This document shows positions 8,243-19,639 of a stretch of DNA of 64,000 bases, in pieces. Numbering within the stretch: the stretch's first letter is position 1; each line of letters starts with the position of its first letter. The stretch covers positions 62,001 to 126,000 of the forward strand of contig NZ_VWVV01000011.1 in the NCBI RefSeq assembly GCF_009830945.1, written 5' to 3'. The position numbers and the translations under genes are program-made. The notes beneath the pieces are model-generated. The model searched no databases and was not told the origin of the DNA. It saw only the letters and a program-made list of their open reading frames with translations. Origin of the DNA: Nocardiopsis sp. FR4 (GTDB lineage: Bacteria; Actinomycetota; Actinomycetes; Streptosporangiales; Streptosporangiaceae).

Positions 8243-8438
8243 GTGGAGGGGCCAAGGGTCGCCAATCCGCGCGATCTCGCCCTCACACAGCGTCACCCCA
8301 GTCGCGCGCACCCGCGCGGACCGCGCCGTCCGCGGCCGCCGGTACCGCGCGGGGCGGCGGGAAACGCGTCCGCGACCGGAGCCGCCAACCGCTAACCTGA
8401 GTCGTGTACACCCCGAACCGGCTAAGGAACATGCGGCG

Positions 8439-10934
<2,496 letters not shown>

Positions 10935-10945
10935 CCCGACGCGAA

Positions 10946-10977
10946 GGACGGCGGCCGCACCCGAGCGGCCTCCGTCC
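10946..10977 (+). terminator. Hairpin after leuS
   Basis: 13-bp arms (10946-10958 and 10965-10977) with one mismatch flank a 6-base loop, 12 bases after the leuS stop. Confidence 0.7.
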
Positions 10978-11019
10978 GCGCGCGGTTGGCACGGCGGCCG
11001 ACAGGGAGGCGGTGGCCGG

Positions 11020-11610
11020 GTGGGTGCCCTGGTACGGGTGGCCGGAATCGGCGCGGGCGCGGCGCTGCTGTCCGCGGCCGCGATCGGCGGCGGACTGTGG
11101 CTGGCCGGGCAGGACCCTGACGTGCCCGAGACCGGCGACGTCCACACCGCTGCCCCCGGCTGCGAGCGGATCCCCGCCGAGCTCGTCACCTCCCTGCTGC
11201 CCGGAGCCGTCCCCGAGACCGCCGACCACGGGCCCCTGTCGGGCGGCGACAGCTCCGTGTGCTCCTGGTCCTCGGCCGACGCGGACCAGGGGGCGCGGGG
11301 CGTTCTGCGGGTGGACCTGTCCGCCCGCTTCACCGACAGCACCGGCGAGGAACCGGTCAGCGGAGCACGGCGCACCCAGGAGGCCTACGCCGCCCTGGTC
11401 CCCGTGCGCGGCGAGGTGCTGGAGCTGCCCTCGGGCGAGGGACGGGTCTGGCGCGGCCAGGCGGACGGTACCGCGGAACTGGCCTTCACCAGCGACAACC
11501 TGCTCGTGCGGGTGTCCTACGCCGGGACCTCCGGCGCCGAACCGGTCGGCTTCGAGACCGCCCGGGACGTGACCGTCGAGTTCGCCGAACAGTTCGGAGG
11601 CACCCTGTGA
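11020..11610 (+). CDS. Membrane-anchored extracellular protein, DUF3558-like, 196 aa
   Basis: One hydrophobic segment at residues 6-29 precedes an extracytoplasmic domain of about 160 residues with two cysteines (GCERIP and VCSWSS) that could form a disulfide. The N-terminus reads as a signal anchor or signal peptide; there is no lipobox. The domain pattern (Cys near the start, a C-W pair about 40 residues later, a beta-rich remainder) resembles DUF3558-type actinobacterial surface proteins, which have no known function. The GTG start at 11020 has AGGGAGG at 11003-11009. Its stop overlaps the start of a longer paralogue, so the two are translationally coupled. Confidence 0.75.
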   Translation: MGALVRVAGIGAGAALLSAAAIGGGLWLAGQDPDVPETGDVHTAAPGCERIPAELVTSLLPGAVPETADHGPLSGGDSSVCSWSSADADQGARGVLRVDLSARFTDSTGEEPVSGARRTQEAYAALVPVRGEVLELPSGEGRVWRGQADGTAELAFTSDNLLVRVSYAGTSGAEPVGFETARDVTVEFAEQFGGTL

Positions 11611-12458
11611 GCGACCAGCGCTCCGAGGAACCGGGCGGCAGACCGGAGGAGGAGCGGCAGCCGCACCCCGGCCAGCCCGGGGCCGGGGACCGGTGGTCGC
11701 GGCCCCCGCGGCCTCAGGAGGGCCCCCGGGAGGGGTTCGCACCGCCCCCGCCGGAACGGCAGCAACCGCCCTGGTACCCGGGGCCGTACCCGCAGGGGCC
11801 GCCAGCCCCCCGGCCCCCCGAGGTGGTGCCCTCCGTCCCGCCGCAGAGCCGGGGGTGCGCCACCGCGGCCGTGGTCGCCTCGGCCCTGGCGCTGGTCGTG
11901 CTCGCCGCGGGGGCGATCTGGTACGTCATGAACCGCGACGACCCCGAGACGGGCGACTACGAGGCGGCCCCCGAGTGCGCCGTCGCCGAGACCGGGACTC
12001 TGACCGCGCTGGTACCCGACCACGAACTGGAGGTCGAGGAGCCGATCGGCGGTCCCCGGGACCCCGCCGGTTCGGGCTGGCAGTGCCGCTGGGCGACCCC
12101 GGGCGGCCCGGGCGGGGCCGTGCCGGCCACCGCCACCCTCGTCATGGTGGCCGCACCCAACCCGGGCGGCGTCACGGCGGCCGCCGAGAACCTGCGCTCC
12201 ACCACCGCCCAGCACGACACCCGCGCCCTGGACGGGGTGGGCGAGGAGGCCGTGACCTGGGTCCAGGGCGAGCCGTATACGGTCTCCTGCGTCGGATCGC
12301 GGGTCTCCAACCTGTACCTGGAGGCCTGCTACACCGTGGCCGCCGGATACGACGGCACCCGGCCGGGAGACGAGGAGCGGATCACCGCGGGCTCCGAGGA
12401 GTTCGCCGTGTCCGTGGTCGAGGCGCTGCCGGAGTCGGTGGAGGCGCCGCCGGAGTAG
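11607..12458 (+). CDS. Proline-rich single-pass membrane protein, DUF3558-like, 283 aa
   Basis: The cytoplasmic N-terminus (about 85 residues) is very rich in Pro, Gly, Arg and Gln. A single hydrophobic span follows (VVASALALVVLAAGAIWYVM, near residues 90-110), then an extracellular beta-rich domain with cysteines in PECAVAE, WQCRWA, VSCVGS and EACYTV. The extracellular part resembles the preceding gene product (initial Cys, then C-W about 40 residues on), so the two look like tandem paralogues. The GTG start at 11607 overlaps the previous stop (GTGA), indicating coupled translation. Function is unknown. The Pro-rich tail suggests protein-protein contacts on the cytoplasmic side. Confidence 0.75.
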   Translation: MSDQRSEEPGGRPEEERQPHPGQPGAGDRWSRPPRPQEGPREGFAPPPPERQQPPWYPGPYPQGPPAPRPPEVVPSVPPQSRGCATAAVVASALALVVLAAGAIWYVMNRDDPETGDYEAAPECAVAETGTLTALVPDHELEVEEPIGGPRDPAGSGWQCRWATPGGPGGAVPATATLVMVAAPNPGGVTAAAENLRSTTAQHDTRALDGVGEEAVTWVQGEPYTVSCVGSRVSNLYLEACYTVAAGYDGTRPGDEERITAGSEEFAVSVVEALPESVEAPPE

Positions 12459-12468
12459 CCCGGCCGCG

Positions 12469-13563
12469 CTACCAGGCCCCGGCCAGGAACTCCTCCAGCG
12501 CCGGGGCGACCTCCTCGGCGAAGGGCCGCTCGGCGTCCAGGACCGTGGCCCCGGGGCTGTCCTCGTAACGGCGCAGGATGTGGTCCGTGTCGGTGAGGTC
12601 CACCCGCTCGGCGTCGCGCAGCCCGGTCATCAGCCGGTCCACGTCCGCCTCGGAGACCTGTGCGTCCTCCTCGCCCCACAGCACGAGCACGGGCGTGCCC
12701 TGGGGCAGGGACGCGGCCAGGTCGACGGGGTCGAAGGAGTCCATGTAGGCCAGGAAGTCCTCGGTCACCGGGGAGTAGACGCCGTAGAGGTACTCGGAGT
12801 CGACCCCGGCCTCCGCGAGCGGGCGTCCGGCCCGCACCGCGGCCCGGGCCGTACGGGCGTCGGAGAGGAGCTCGACCGCGGTCCCCTCCTGGAGCTGACC
12901 CAGGGCCTCGGCCGTGCGCACCTGCTCGGTGAGCTGGCGGTCGATCAGGTCCAGGTAGCGGGTGCCGGGCGGGGCGGCCAGCACCAGCGCCGGGGAGGGG
13001 TGCCCGTCGCCGATGATCTCGTGCGCGCGCAGGGCGTACAGGGCGCCCTCGCTGTGCCCCACGACCACCACCCGGTCGGGGTCCACCTCGGGCTGGGCGA
13101 CCAGCTCCTCGTAGGCCGCGGCGACCTGCTCGTCGAAGACGCGCGGGTCCACCTCCGCCTCCTCGCCGCCGGGGGGAGCGGCCTCGCCGCTGCCGTACTT
13201 GTCGTAGCGCAGGGAGGCCACCCCGGCGTCGGCGAGCACCCGGGACAGGTTCCAGTTGGTGTTGGCCTCGGGCCGGAAGGGGCTGTTGCCGTCACGGTCG
13301 GTGGGACCGCTGCCGGAGACGATGAGGGCGCCCGGCACGGTTCCGGAGACCTCCTCCGGAGCCCGGAAACTGGCGGACACCTCGTGCCCGCCGCCCTCGA
13401 AGGACAGCGCCCGTTCGGTGCCGCCCGTCCCCGGGGCCTCGGCGGCCCGCTCCTGCTCGGAGCCGGGCGCGCAGGCGGTGGTGGCCAGTAGGAGGGCGAG
13501 CCCGCCGACCAGCGCTGTGCGCCACGGGGCGGTCGGGGAGGGGGAGGAGGCAGGTGTGAACAC
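12469..13563 (-). CDS. Secreted lipoprotein alpha/beta hydrolase
   Basis: This 364-residue esterase- or acyl-transferase-like alpha/beta hydrolase is exported as a lipoprotein: hydrophobic segment at 15-30, lipobox ATTAC with Cys31. The nucleophile elbow GHSEG is at 169-173 (Ser171), the acid is probably Asp in LWGEEDAQV near 290, and the histidine is in TDTDHILRRY near 334. A conserved SGSGPTDRDG loop near 83-92 is typical of the YqkD/dienelactone-like peptidase-esterase branch. It is convergent with the DUF3558-like pair, with 10 bases between stops. The GTG start at 13563 is the only reasonable one upstream of the lipobox. The substrate is unknown. Confidence 0.85.
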   Translation of the reverse strand: MFTPASSPSPTAPWRTALVGGLALLLATTACAPGSEQERAAEAPGTGGTERALSFEGGGHEVSASFRAPEEVSGTVPGALIVSGSGPTDRDGNSPFRPEANTNWNLSRVLADAGVASLRYDKYGSGEAAPPGGEEAEVDPRVFDEQVAAAYEELVAQPEVDPDRVVVVGHSEGALYALRAHEIIGDGHPSPALVLAAPPGTRYLDLIDRQLTEQVRTAEALGQLQEGTAVELLSDARTARAAVRAGRPLAEAGVDSEYLYGVYSPVTEDFLAYMDSFDPVDLAASLPQGTPVLVLWGEEDAQVSEADVDRLMTGLRDAERVDLTDTDHILRRYEDSPGATVLDAERPFAEEVAPALEEFLAGAW

Positions 13564-13668
13564 GCTCTCAGCCTAGCGCCCGGGGCTCACACGGGGCGTG
13601 GACCCGAGGGCGCGCGGGCGGGCGCCCCGGCCCGTCCGAGGGGTGGCGGACCGGGGCACGTGCCGGGG

Positions 13669-14388
13669 TCACACGCGGCGCATGACCGCGACGACCTTGC
13701 CGAGGATGGTGGCCGCGTCGCCGTTGATGGGCTCGTAGGCCTCGTTGCGTGGCATCAGCCACACGTGGCCGTCCTTCTCCCGGCGCAGCACCTTGACCGT
13801 CGCCTCCTCGTCCAGGAGCGCGGCCACGATGTCGCCGTTCTCGGCGTCGGGCTGCTGGCGGACCACCACCAGGTCGCCGTCGGTGATCGCGGCGTCGGTC
13901 ATGGAGTCGCCGACGACGGTGAGCATGAACAGGCGCCCCTCACCCACCAGCTGGCGCGGCAGGGCCAGGACGTCCTCCACCGACTCCTCGGCCAGGATCG
14001 GACCGCCGGCGGCGATCCGGCCCACCAGGGGCACGGCCGCGGCACGCGAGGGGTCCACGTCCTCGGGAGCCAGGGTCTGGCCCTTGGCCCGGCCGGGGGT
14101 GCGCAGTTCCACGGCCCGCGGCCGGTTCTGGTCGCGGTGCAGGTAGCCCTTGCGCTGGAGCACCTTGAGCTGGTGCGCCACGCTCGAGGGGCTGGACAGG
14201 CCGACCGCTTCCCCGATTTCCCTTATGGACGGGGGGAAGCCCCGCTCGCGGACGTACCGCTGGATGCAGTTCAGCACGCTCTGCTGGCGCGCGGTGAGTT
14301 TGGGGGCTTCGGGCGTGGACCCGCCCTCGTTCTCCACCGGGGTGAGAACGGTGGCGGTGTCTGCGGTTCCGGGATTCTCCTCCGGCAC
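13669..14388 (-). CDS. lexA: LexA repressor
   Basis: LexA is the SOS-response repressor. This one has 239 residues. A winged-helix DNA-binding domain covers about 31-95 ([20 protein letters not shown] is the recognition region). The self-cleavage site is Ala127-Gly128 in GRIAAGGPI, and the catalytic dyad is Ser162 (VGDSMTD) and Lys199 (ATVKVLRR). A 20-residue N-terminal extension before the HTH is usual in actinomycetes. The GTG at 14388 is chosen because GAGGAGG lies just upstream. A 16-bp SOS box is 147 bases upstream, so the gene is probably autoregulated. It is divergent from nrdR-nrdJ, which puts DNA-damage control and deoxynucleotide supply side by side. Confidence 0.97.
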   Translation of the reverse strand: MPEENPGTADTATVLTPVENEGGSTPEAPKLTARQQSVLNCIQRYVRERGFPPSIREIGEAVGLSSPSSVAHQLKVLQRKGYLHRDQNRPRAVELRTPGRAKGQTLAPEDVDPSRAAAVPLVGRIAAGGPILAEESVEDVLALPRQLVGEGRLFMLTVVGDSMTDAAITDGDLVVVRQQPDAENGDIVAALLDEEATVKVLRREKDGHVWLMPRNEAYEPINGDAATILGKVVAVMRRV

Positions 14389-14534
14389 GGCCGGGCCTCC
14401 TCGGCATTCGGTTCGGTCAGGGCCTGCTTGTGTGACTGGCCACCACCGGCGCGCGACCGCGCCGACCTGGGGTCCACGTGATGGCGAAACCGGTGTGAAA
14501 TCAACGTCAACTTTAGTCGTTGCACACGGTGATA

Positions 14535-14550
14535 TCAAACAAGCGTTCGA
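14535..14550 (-). promoter_or_regulatory. lexA: SOS box (LexA operator)
   Basis: Read on the minus strand this is TCGAACGCTTGTTTGA, one mismatch from the actinobacterial consensus TCGAAC-N4-GTTCGA. It sits 147 bases upstream of the lexA start, where the promoter is expected. Confidence 0.85.
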
Positions 14551-14852
14551 GGTCGGGAAAATGGTCCGGTGCCTTTTCGCGGCCAATTCCCGACCTGCAC
14601 TTACGTGTGTACACGCGATCACGCGGAGTTGTCACCGGAATGCGCGAACACGTGTCCGCGGAGTGCGGATTGGCATGATGCGGAAGCCTCCTTCTCCCGT
14701 GCGGGCCCCGCCGAAATCCCGGCCGCGCCCGGGGCGGAGGCGCGGGGTCCGCGGTCCGGGCCGCCGTCGGCGCTATCCTGGACGCCGGTGCCGCACCTCC
14801 AGGGGCGCCGAACCTCCGACCTCCCGCCGCCGTCGGCCGCCCGGCCGCACGG

Positions 14853-14873
14853 GTGTTCGCCGTGTCGGAACAC
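14853..14873. repeat. Inverted repeat GTGTTC-N9-GAACAC in the lexA-nrdR intergenic region
   Basis: Perfect 6-bp arms with a 9-base spacer lie about 145 bases upstream of nrdR. The arms resemble SOS half-sites but the spacing is too long for a normal SOS box. It may be a separate operator. The rest of the 629-bp intergenic region holds a weaker SOS-like site near 14643-14658 (CGAAC-ACGT-GTCCG) and no convincing gene. Confidence 0.35.
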
Positions 14874-14919
14874 GCCCGCCGGCGGGGTTGCGCCGCGCTC
14901 TGTGGACCTCTAGGTTCGA

Positions 14920-14966
14920 CCACAACATCTGGTGCTGGAACAAAGGAAGTTGCCCAGAAGTTGTGG
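14920..14966 (+). promoter_or_regulatory. nrdR: Pair of NrdR boxes ahead of nrdR-nrdJ
   Basis: Box 1 is at 14920-14935 and box 2 at 14951-14966. Each fits the 16-bp NrdR pattern (C at position 4, A at 6, A at 8, T at 11, GTG at 13-15). They are offset by 31 bp, the three-turn spacing known for NrdR operators. They lie 52-98 bases upstream of the nrdR start, so NrdR should repress its own operon when dATP is plentiful. Confidence 0.85.
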
Positions 14967-15017
14967 TTTAGTGGGGCTTGCGGGTTGTCGTTCGGCGAGA
15001 GAAGCAGGTGAACCAGG

Positions 15018-15509
15018 GTGCACTGTCCGTTCTGCCGTCATCCGGACACCAGGGTGATCGACAGCAGGTCCACCGACGACGGCGCGGCCATCCGGCGCCG
15101 CCGGTCCTGCCCTGTGTGCGAGCGCAGGTTCACCACCCAGGAGACCGTCCTGCTCATGGTCGCCAAGCGCTCCGGGGTCACCGAGCCCTTCAGCAGGACC
15201 AAGATCATCGCCGGGGTGCGCCGGGCCTGCCAGGGCCGCCCCGTCTCGGAGGACGCGCTCGCCAAGCTCGGCCAGCAGGTCGAGGAGGAGATCCGCAGCC
15301 GCGGCGTGGCCGAGGTCCCGGCCCACGAGATCGGCCTGGCCATCCTGGGCCCCATGCGCGAACTCGACGAGGTCGCCTACCTGCACTTCGCCAGCGTCTA
15401 CCGCGGTTTCGAGAGCCTCGCCGACTTCGAGGCCGAGATCGCCAGCCTGCGGCGGGACCGCGATGCCGAGGCCACCGCGACGAACGACCAGGCCAGCACC
15501 ACCGGGTAG
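15018..15509 (+). CDS. nrdR: Transcriptional repressor NrdR
   Basis: NrdR is the nucleotide-sensing repressor of ribonucleotide reductase genes. This one has 163 residues. An N-terminal zinc ribbon uses Cys3, Cys6, Cys31 and Cys34 (CPFC...CPVC), and an ATP-cone covers about 46-136 ([16 protein letters not shown] onward). It starts with GTG at 15018. It lies 140 bases upstream of nrdJ on the same strand, the standard nrdR-nrdJ arrangement of actinobacteria. Two NrdR boxes in front of it predict autorepression of the pair. Confidence 0.97.
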   Translation: MHCPFCRHPDTRVIDSRSTDDGAAIRRRRSCPVCERRFTTQETVLLMVAKRSGVTEPFSRTKIIAGVRRACQGRPVSEDALAKLGQQVEEEIRSRGVAEVPAHEIGLAILGPMRELDEVAYLHFASVYRGFESLADFEAEIASLRRDRDAEATATNDQASTTG

Positions 15510-15649
15510 CCCCCGCGGCCGGGAGGAGACCGCGGGCGAGGCGCCGCCCGGGCGGGCCGGCGGCAGGAGGCCCCGGCCCGCGCCACTCCACGACAAGGAC
15601 GCCGCGCACGGCCGACCGGCCGTGCCCACGAGGTAGGGGAGAGCGCGCG

Positions 15650-18478
15650 ATGACGGAAACCGCCAGCGGTTCGACGGGACGCAAGGGCAAGGGGAGCCGC
15701 AAGGGGCTGAAGATGAAGCGCATCTTCACCACCCCCGGCACGCACCCCTACGACTCCCTGGAGTGGGAGCGGCGCGACGTCGTGATGACAAACTGGCGCG
15801 ACGGCACGGTCAACTTCGAGCAGCGCGGAGTGGAGTTCCCCGCCTCCTGGTCGATGAACGCCACCCAGATCGTGGCCAGCAAGTACTTCCGCGGCGCTCT
15901 GGGCACCCCCGAGCGCGAGTGGAGCCTCAAGCAGCTCATCGACCGCGTCGTCGGCGTCTACACCGCGACCGGCCGCGAGCACGGCTACTTCGCCACCGAC
16001 GAGGACGCCGAGGTCTTCGACCACGAGCTCAAGTACGCCCTCGCCCACCAGCTGTTCAGCTTCAACTCCCCGGTGTGGTTCAACGTCGGCACCGCGTCCT
16101 CGCAGCAGGTCTCAGCGTGTTTCATCCTGTCCGTGGACGACACCATGGAGTCGATCCTGGACTGGTACAAGGAGGAGGGGATCATCTTCAAGGGCGGGTC
16201 CGGCGCGGGTGTGAACCTGTCGCGCATCCGCTCCAGCAAGGAGCTCCTCTCCTCCGGCGGCACCGCCTCCGGCCCCGTCTCCTTCATGCGCGGCGCCGAC
16301 GCCTCGGCCGGGACGATCAAGTCCGGCGGCGCCACCCGGCGGGCGGCCAAGATGGTCGTACTCGACGTCGACCACCCCGACATCCAGGAGTTCGTCGAGA
16401 CCAAGGCGCGCGAGGAGCACAAGATCCGCGCCCTGCGCGACGCCGGGTTCGACGTGGACCTGGGCGGCGACGACATGTTCAGCGTCCAGTACCAGAACGC
16501 CAACAACTCGGTGCGGGTCTCGGACGCGTTCATGCGCGCCGTGGAGACCGGCTCCGACTTCGGCCTGACCTCCCGCACCACCGGCGAAGTCCTGGCCACC
16601 GTCGACGCCAAGGACCTGTTCCACCGCATGGCCAGGGCCGCCTGGGAGTGCGCCGACCCGGGCGTGCAGTACGACGGCACGATCCAGGACTGGCACACCA
16701 CGCCCGAGAGCGGACGCATCAGCGCGAGCAATCCGTGCAGCGAGTACCTGCACCTGGACGACTCGTCCTGCAACCTGGCCTCGATCAACCTGCTGAAGTT
16801 CCTGCGCGAGGACGACACCTTCGACGTGGTGGCCTTCACCAGGCTCACCGAGCTGGTCATCACGGCGATGGACATCTCCATCACCTTCGCCGACTTCCCG
16901 ACCGAGAAGATCGGCGAGACCACCCGCGCCTACCGCCAGCTGGGCATCGGCTACGCCAACCTGGGCGCCCTGCTGATGGCCACCGGCCACGCCTACGACT
17001 CCGAGGGCGGGCGCGCCGTGGCCGCCGCCATCACCTCGCTGATGACCGGCGCCGCCTACCGGCGCAGCGCCGAGCTCGCCGGGGTGGTGGGCCCCTACGA
17101 CGGCTACCGGCGCAACGAGAAGTCGCACAAGCGGGTCATGCGCAAGCACGCCGCCGCCAACGACGACCTGCGCACCGTGGGCTCGCTGGAGGAGCCCATC
17201 CACGCCGCGGCCACCCGTGAGTGGGCCGAATGCCTCAAGGTCGGCGAGCGCAACGGCTGGCGCAACGCCCAGGCCAGCCTTCTCGCGCCCACCGGGACCA
17301 TCGGCTTCATGATGGACTGCGACACCACCGGCATCGAGCCGGACTTCTCGCTGGTCAAGTTCAAGAAGCTGGTCGGCGGCGGCTCGATGCAGATCGTCAA
17401 CCAGGCCATCCCGCGCGCGCTCGCCAACCTGGGCTACCAGGACGAGCAGATCGAGGCGATCGTGGAGCACGTGTCCGAGAACGGGCACGTGGTGGACGCC
17501 CCCGGGCTGCGGCCCGAGCACTACGAGGTGTTCGACTGCGCGATGGGCCGGCGCTACATCCAGCCCATGGGCCACGTGCGCATGATGGCCTCGGTGCAGC
17601 CCTTCCTGTCCGGCGCGATCTCCAAGACGGTGAACGTGCCGGAGGAGGCCACGGTCGAGGACTTCGAGCACATCTACTTCCAGGGCTGGAAGATGGGCCT
17701 GAAGGCGCTCGCCGTCTACCGCGACAACTGCAAGGTGGGCCAGCCGCTGTCCAGCGGGGGGACGCGGGAGAAGGAGGCCGAGCCCGAGGAGCGGGTGGTC
17801 GAGGTGGCCCGGCCGGTCCGGCGCCGCCTGCCCAAGAAGCGCCCGAGCGAGACCACGTCCTTCTCCGTGGGCGGGGCCGAGGGCTACATCACCGCGGGCT
17901 CCTACCCCGACGACGGTCTGGGCGAGGTGTTCATGAAGCTCGGCAAGCAGGGGTCGACCCTGGCCGGGGTGATGGACGCCTTCTCCATCGCGATCTCCAT
18001 CGCCCTGCAGTACGGGGTGCCGCTGGAGACCTACGTCGAGAAGTTCACGAACATGCGCTTCGATCCGGCGGGCATGACCGACGACCCGGACATCCGCATG
18101 GCCCAGTCGGTGGTGGACTACATCTTCCGCCGCCTGGCCCTGGACCACCTGCCCTACGAGGAGCGCGCGGCGCTGGGGGTGCTCTCCGCGGCCGAGCGCG
18201 AGGCGCAGCTGGCGGGTGAGGACCCGGCCCAGGTCGCGGCGCAGGTGGAGTCCTACGCCCAGTCGGCGGCCATGCGGGACGCGGAGGCCGACGAGGCCCC
18301 GGCCAGGGCTCCCGAGGCGGCGGAGCGGCCCACCCCGGCGCACTCCACCGCCGAGCTCATGGAGGGCAAGGGCTTCGTCGCGGACGCGCCGCTGTGCGTG
18401 ACCTGCGGGACCAAGATGCGTCCGTCGGGCAGCTGCTACGCCTGCGAGGGCTGCGGCTCCACCAGCGGCTGCAGCTGA
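15650..18478 (+). CDS. nrdJ: Adenosylcobalamin-dependent (class II) ribonucleotide reductase
   Basis: This 942-residue class II enzyme converts ribonucleotides to deoxyribonucleotides using a radical from adenosylcobalamin, independently of oxygen. Family landmarks include GVNLSRIRSSKE, ISASNPCSEYL and SSCNLASINL, with active-site cysteines in SACFILS and SSCNL. The C-terminus ends in a cysteine-rich tail (CVTCGTKMRPSGSCYAC, then CGSTSGC) that fits a zinc ribbon plus the re-reducing cysteine pair. The ATG at 15650 is preceded by GTAGGGGAGAG. A Lys/Arg/Gly-rich first 25 residues is normal for actinobacterial NrdJ. It is transcribed with nrdR. Confidence 0.97.
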   Translation: MTETASGSTGRKGKGSRKGLKMKRIFTTPGTHPYDSLEWERRDVVMTNWRDGTVNFEQRGVEFPASWSMNATQIVASKYFRGALGTPEREWSLKQLIDRVVGVYTATGREHGYFATDEDAEVFDHELKYALAHQLFSFNSPVWFNVGTASSQQVSACFILSVDDTMESILDWYKEEGIIFKGGSGAGVNLSRIRSSKELLSSGGTASGPVSFMRGADASAGTIKSGGATRRAAKMVVLDVDHPDIQEFVETKAREEHKIRALRDAGFDVDLGGDDMFSVQYQNANNSVRVSDAFMRAVETGSDFGLTSRTTGEVLATVDAKDLFHRMARAAWECADPGVQYDGTIQDWHTTPESGRISASNPCSEYLHLDDSSCNLASINLLKFLREDDTFDVVAFTRLTELVITAMDISITFADFPTEKIGETTRAYRQLGIGYANLGALLMATGHAYDSEGGRAVAAAITSLMTGAAYRRSAELAGVVGPYDGYRRNEKSHKRVMRKHAAANDDLRTVGSLEEPIHAAATREWAECLKVGERNGWRNAQASLLAPTGTIGFMMDCDTTGIEPDFSLVKFKKLVGGGSMQIVNQAIPRALANLGYQDEQIEAIVEHVSENGHVVDAPGLRPEHYEVFDCAMGRRYIQPMGHVRMMASVQPFLSGAISKTVNVPEEATVEDFEHIYFQGWKMGLKALAVYRDNCKVGQPLSSGGTREKEAEPEERVVEVARPVRRRLPKKRPSETTSFSVGGAEGYITAGSYPDDGLGEVFMKLGKQGSTLAGVMDAFSIAISIALQYGVPLETYVEKFTNMRFDPAGMTDDPDIRMAQSVVDYIFRRLALDHLPYEERAALGVLSAAEREAQLAGEDPAQVAAQVESYAQSAAMRDAEADEAPARAPEAAERPTPAHSTAELMEGKGFVADAPLCVTCGTKMRPSGSCYACEGCGSTSGCS

Positions 18479-18484
18479 GGCGGG

Positions 18485-18521
18485 CGCCCCGCGGGGCCCG
18501 GTCGCCGGGTCCCGCGGGGCG
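18485..18521 (+). terminator. Strong terminator after nrdJ
   Basis: 17-bp arms (18485-18501 and 18505-18521), continuous apart from one G-U pair, flank a TCG loop, 7 bases after the nrdJ stop. Confidence 0.85.
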
Positions 18522-18610
18522 GCCCCGGTGGTCCACACCTGTGGTTGGCGCGGGGGCGAGCGGGTAACCCCTCGTCACCGGCGCGCCACACCAGTCAGAG
18601 GTGGTCCCCC

Positions 18611-19039
18611 ATGCTCATCGCCGCGATCCTCCGGACCAAGGGCTCGGAGGTGGTCACCGTCCGACCGGACACGACCGTCGCCCTCCTGCTCACCGAACTC
18701 TCCCGGCACAACGTCGGTGCCGTCGCCGTCACCGAGGACGGCGCCCTCGTCGGCATCGTCTCCGAACGCGACGTCGTGCGCGGTCTGGACCGGCACGGTC
18801 CCGGCCTGCTCACCGCCCCCGTCTCCGACATCATGACCGCCGACGTCCGCACCTGCGCCCCCGGCGACACGGTGGAGGAGGTGGGCGAGGTGATGACCCG
18901 GCACCGCTTCCGCCACGTCCCCGTGCTCTCCGAGGGCGGGCTCGCGGGCATCGTCAGCATCGGCGACGTGGTCAAGAGCCGCCTGCGGGTCCTCGAACAG
19001 GACCGCGCCCAGTTGGAGGCCTACATCCACGGCCCCTGA
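18611..19039 (+). CDS. CBS-domain pair protein
   Basis: This 142-residue stand-alone CBS-pair (Bateman) protein covers about residues 8-62 and 70-128 with little else. The paired motifs GIVSERDVVRGL and GIVSIGDVVKSRL each end a CBS repeat. Such proteins bind adenine nucleotides and usually regulate or signal; there is no attached effector domain here. I start it at ATG 18611 with AGAGGTGG upstream; a longer frame from 18545 adds unrelated residues. It sits alone between the nrdJ terminator and a reversed membrane protein, so the target is not suggested by context. Confidence 0.85.
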   Translation: MLIAAILRTKGSEVVTVRPDTTVALLLTELSRHNVGAVAVTEDGALVGIVSERDVVRGLDRHGPGLLTAPVSDIMTADVRTCAPGDTVEEVGEVMTRHRFRHVPVLSEGGLAGIVSIGDVVKSRLRVLEQDRAQLEAYIHGP

Positions 19040-19042
19040 CGG

Positions 19043-19348
19043 TCAGCCGCGGTCGCGGTCCCCGGCCAGGGTCGCGGCCGCGGCGGTCGCCGCGGCGACC
19101 CCCAGCACGGCGGGCCAGGCGCCCACCCTCCTCGCCAGCGGGTGGGCGAGTCCGAACGCGCCCGCGTACACACCGGTCAGCGCGACCGCCGTGCCCACCC
19201 CCGCGCGGCGCCGCCAGGTCTCGAAGGCCGCGGCGCCGAAGGCGGCCAGCACGGCCCCGCCCGCCGGCCGGTTCCCGGTCGTGCGGGCCACCGTGTAGCC
19301 GCCGAGGAGTCCGGCGGTGGTGAGGACGGCGCTGGGTACTGCGGTCAT
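19043..19348 (-). CDS. Small membrane protein, 101 aa
   Basis: Ala/Gly-rich product with three hydrophobic stretches (near residues 4-20, 28-42 and 52-92 in two parts), so probably three or four transmembrane helices with short basic loops. It starts with ATG at 19348, preceded by AGGGAGAAG on the minus strand; an in-frame codon at 19390 lacks this. It is convergent with the CBS-protein gene (stops 3 bases apart). I do not recognise a family. Confidence 0.6.
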   Translation of the reverse strand: MTAVPSAVLTTAGLLGGYTVARTTGNRPAGGAVLAAFGAAAFETWRRRAGVGTAVALTGVYAGAFGLAHPLARRVGAWPAVLGVAAATAAAATLAGDRDRG

Positions 19349-19639
19349 GGTCTTCTCCCTGTCGTCACGGCCGTGCGGTACGCGCGCCACCGACGTTATC
19401 CCGCCGCCCCGTCACGCCCGGGACACCTCCCCTGGGTTTCGGCTGTTGCCCGTGCCAGGGTTGGTGTTGTCCGCTGGGGCGTGCGTGGTGGATGCTGTCC
19501 GTCGTGCAGTAGGAGGAGTGTCCTCCATGCACGCCCTGGGTTCGTCCGGGCACGTCACCGGTGCCCAGCTGGAACCGGACCGCGATACGTCGCGTCGAAG
19601 CCGATAGTTCCCCGATCTCCCGACAAGGAGCTTCCACCC

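Noticed and set aside
8109..8438. T-box leader for leuS
   Set aside because: No T-box consensus or specifier stem-loop pattern was visible between the likely -10 box and the start.
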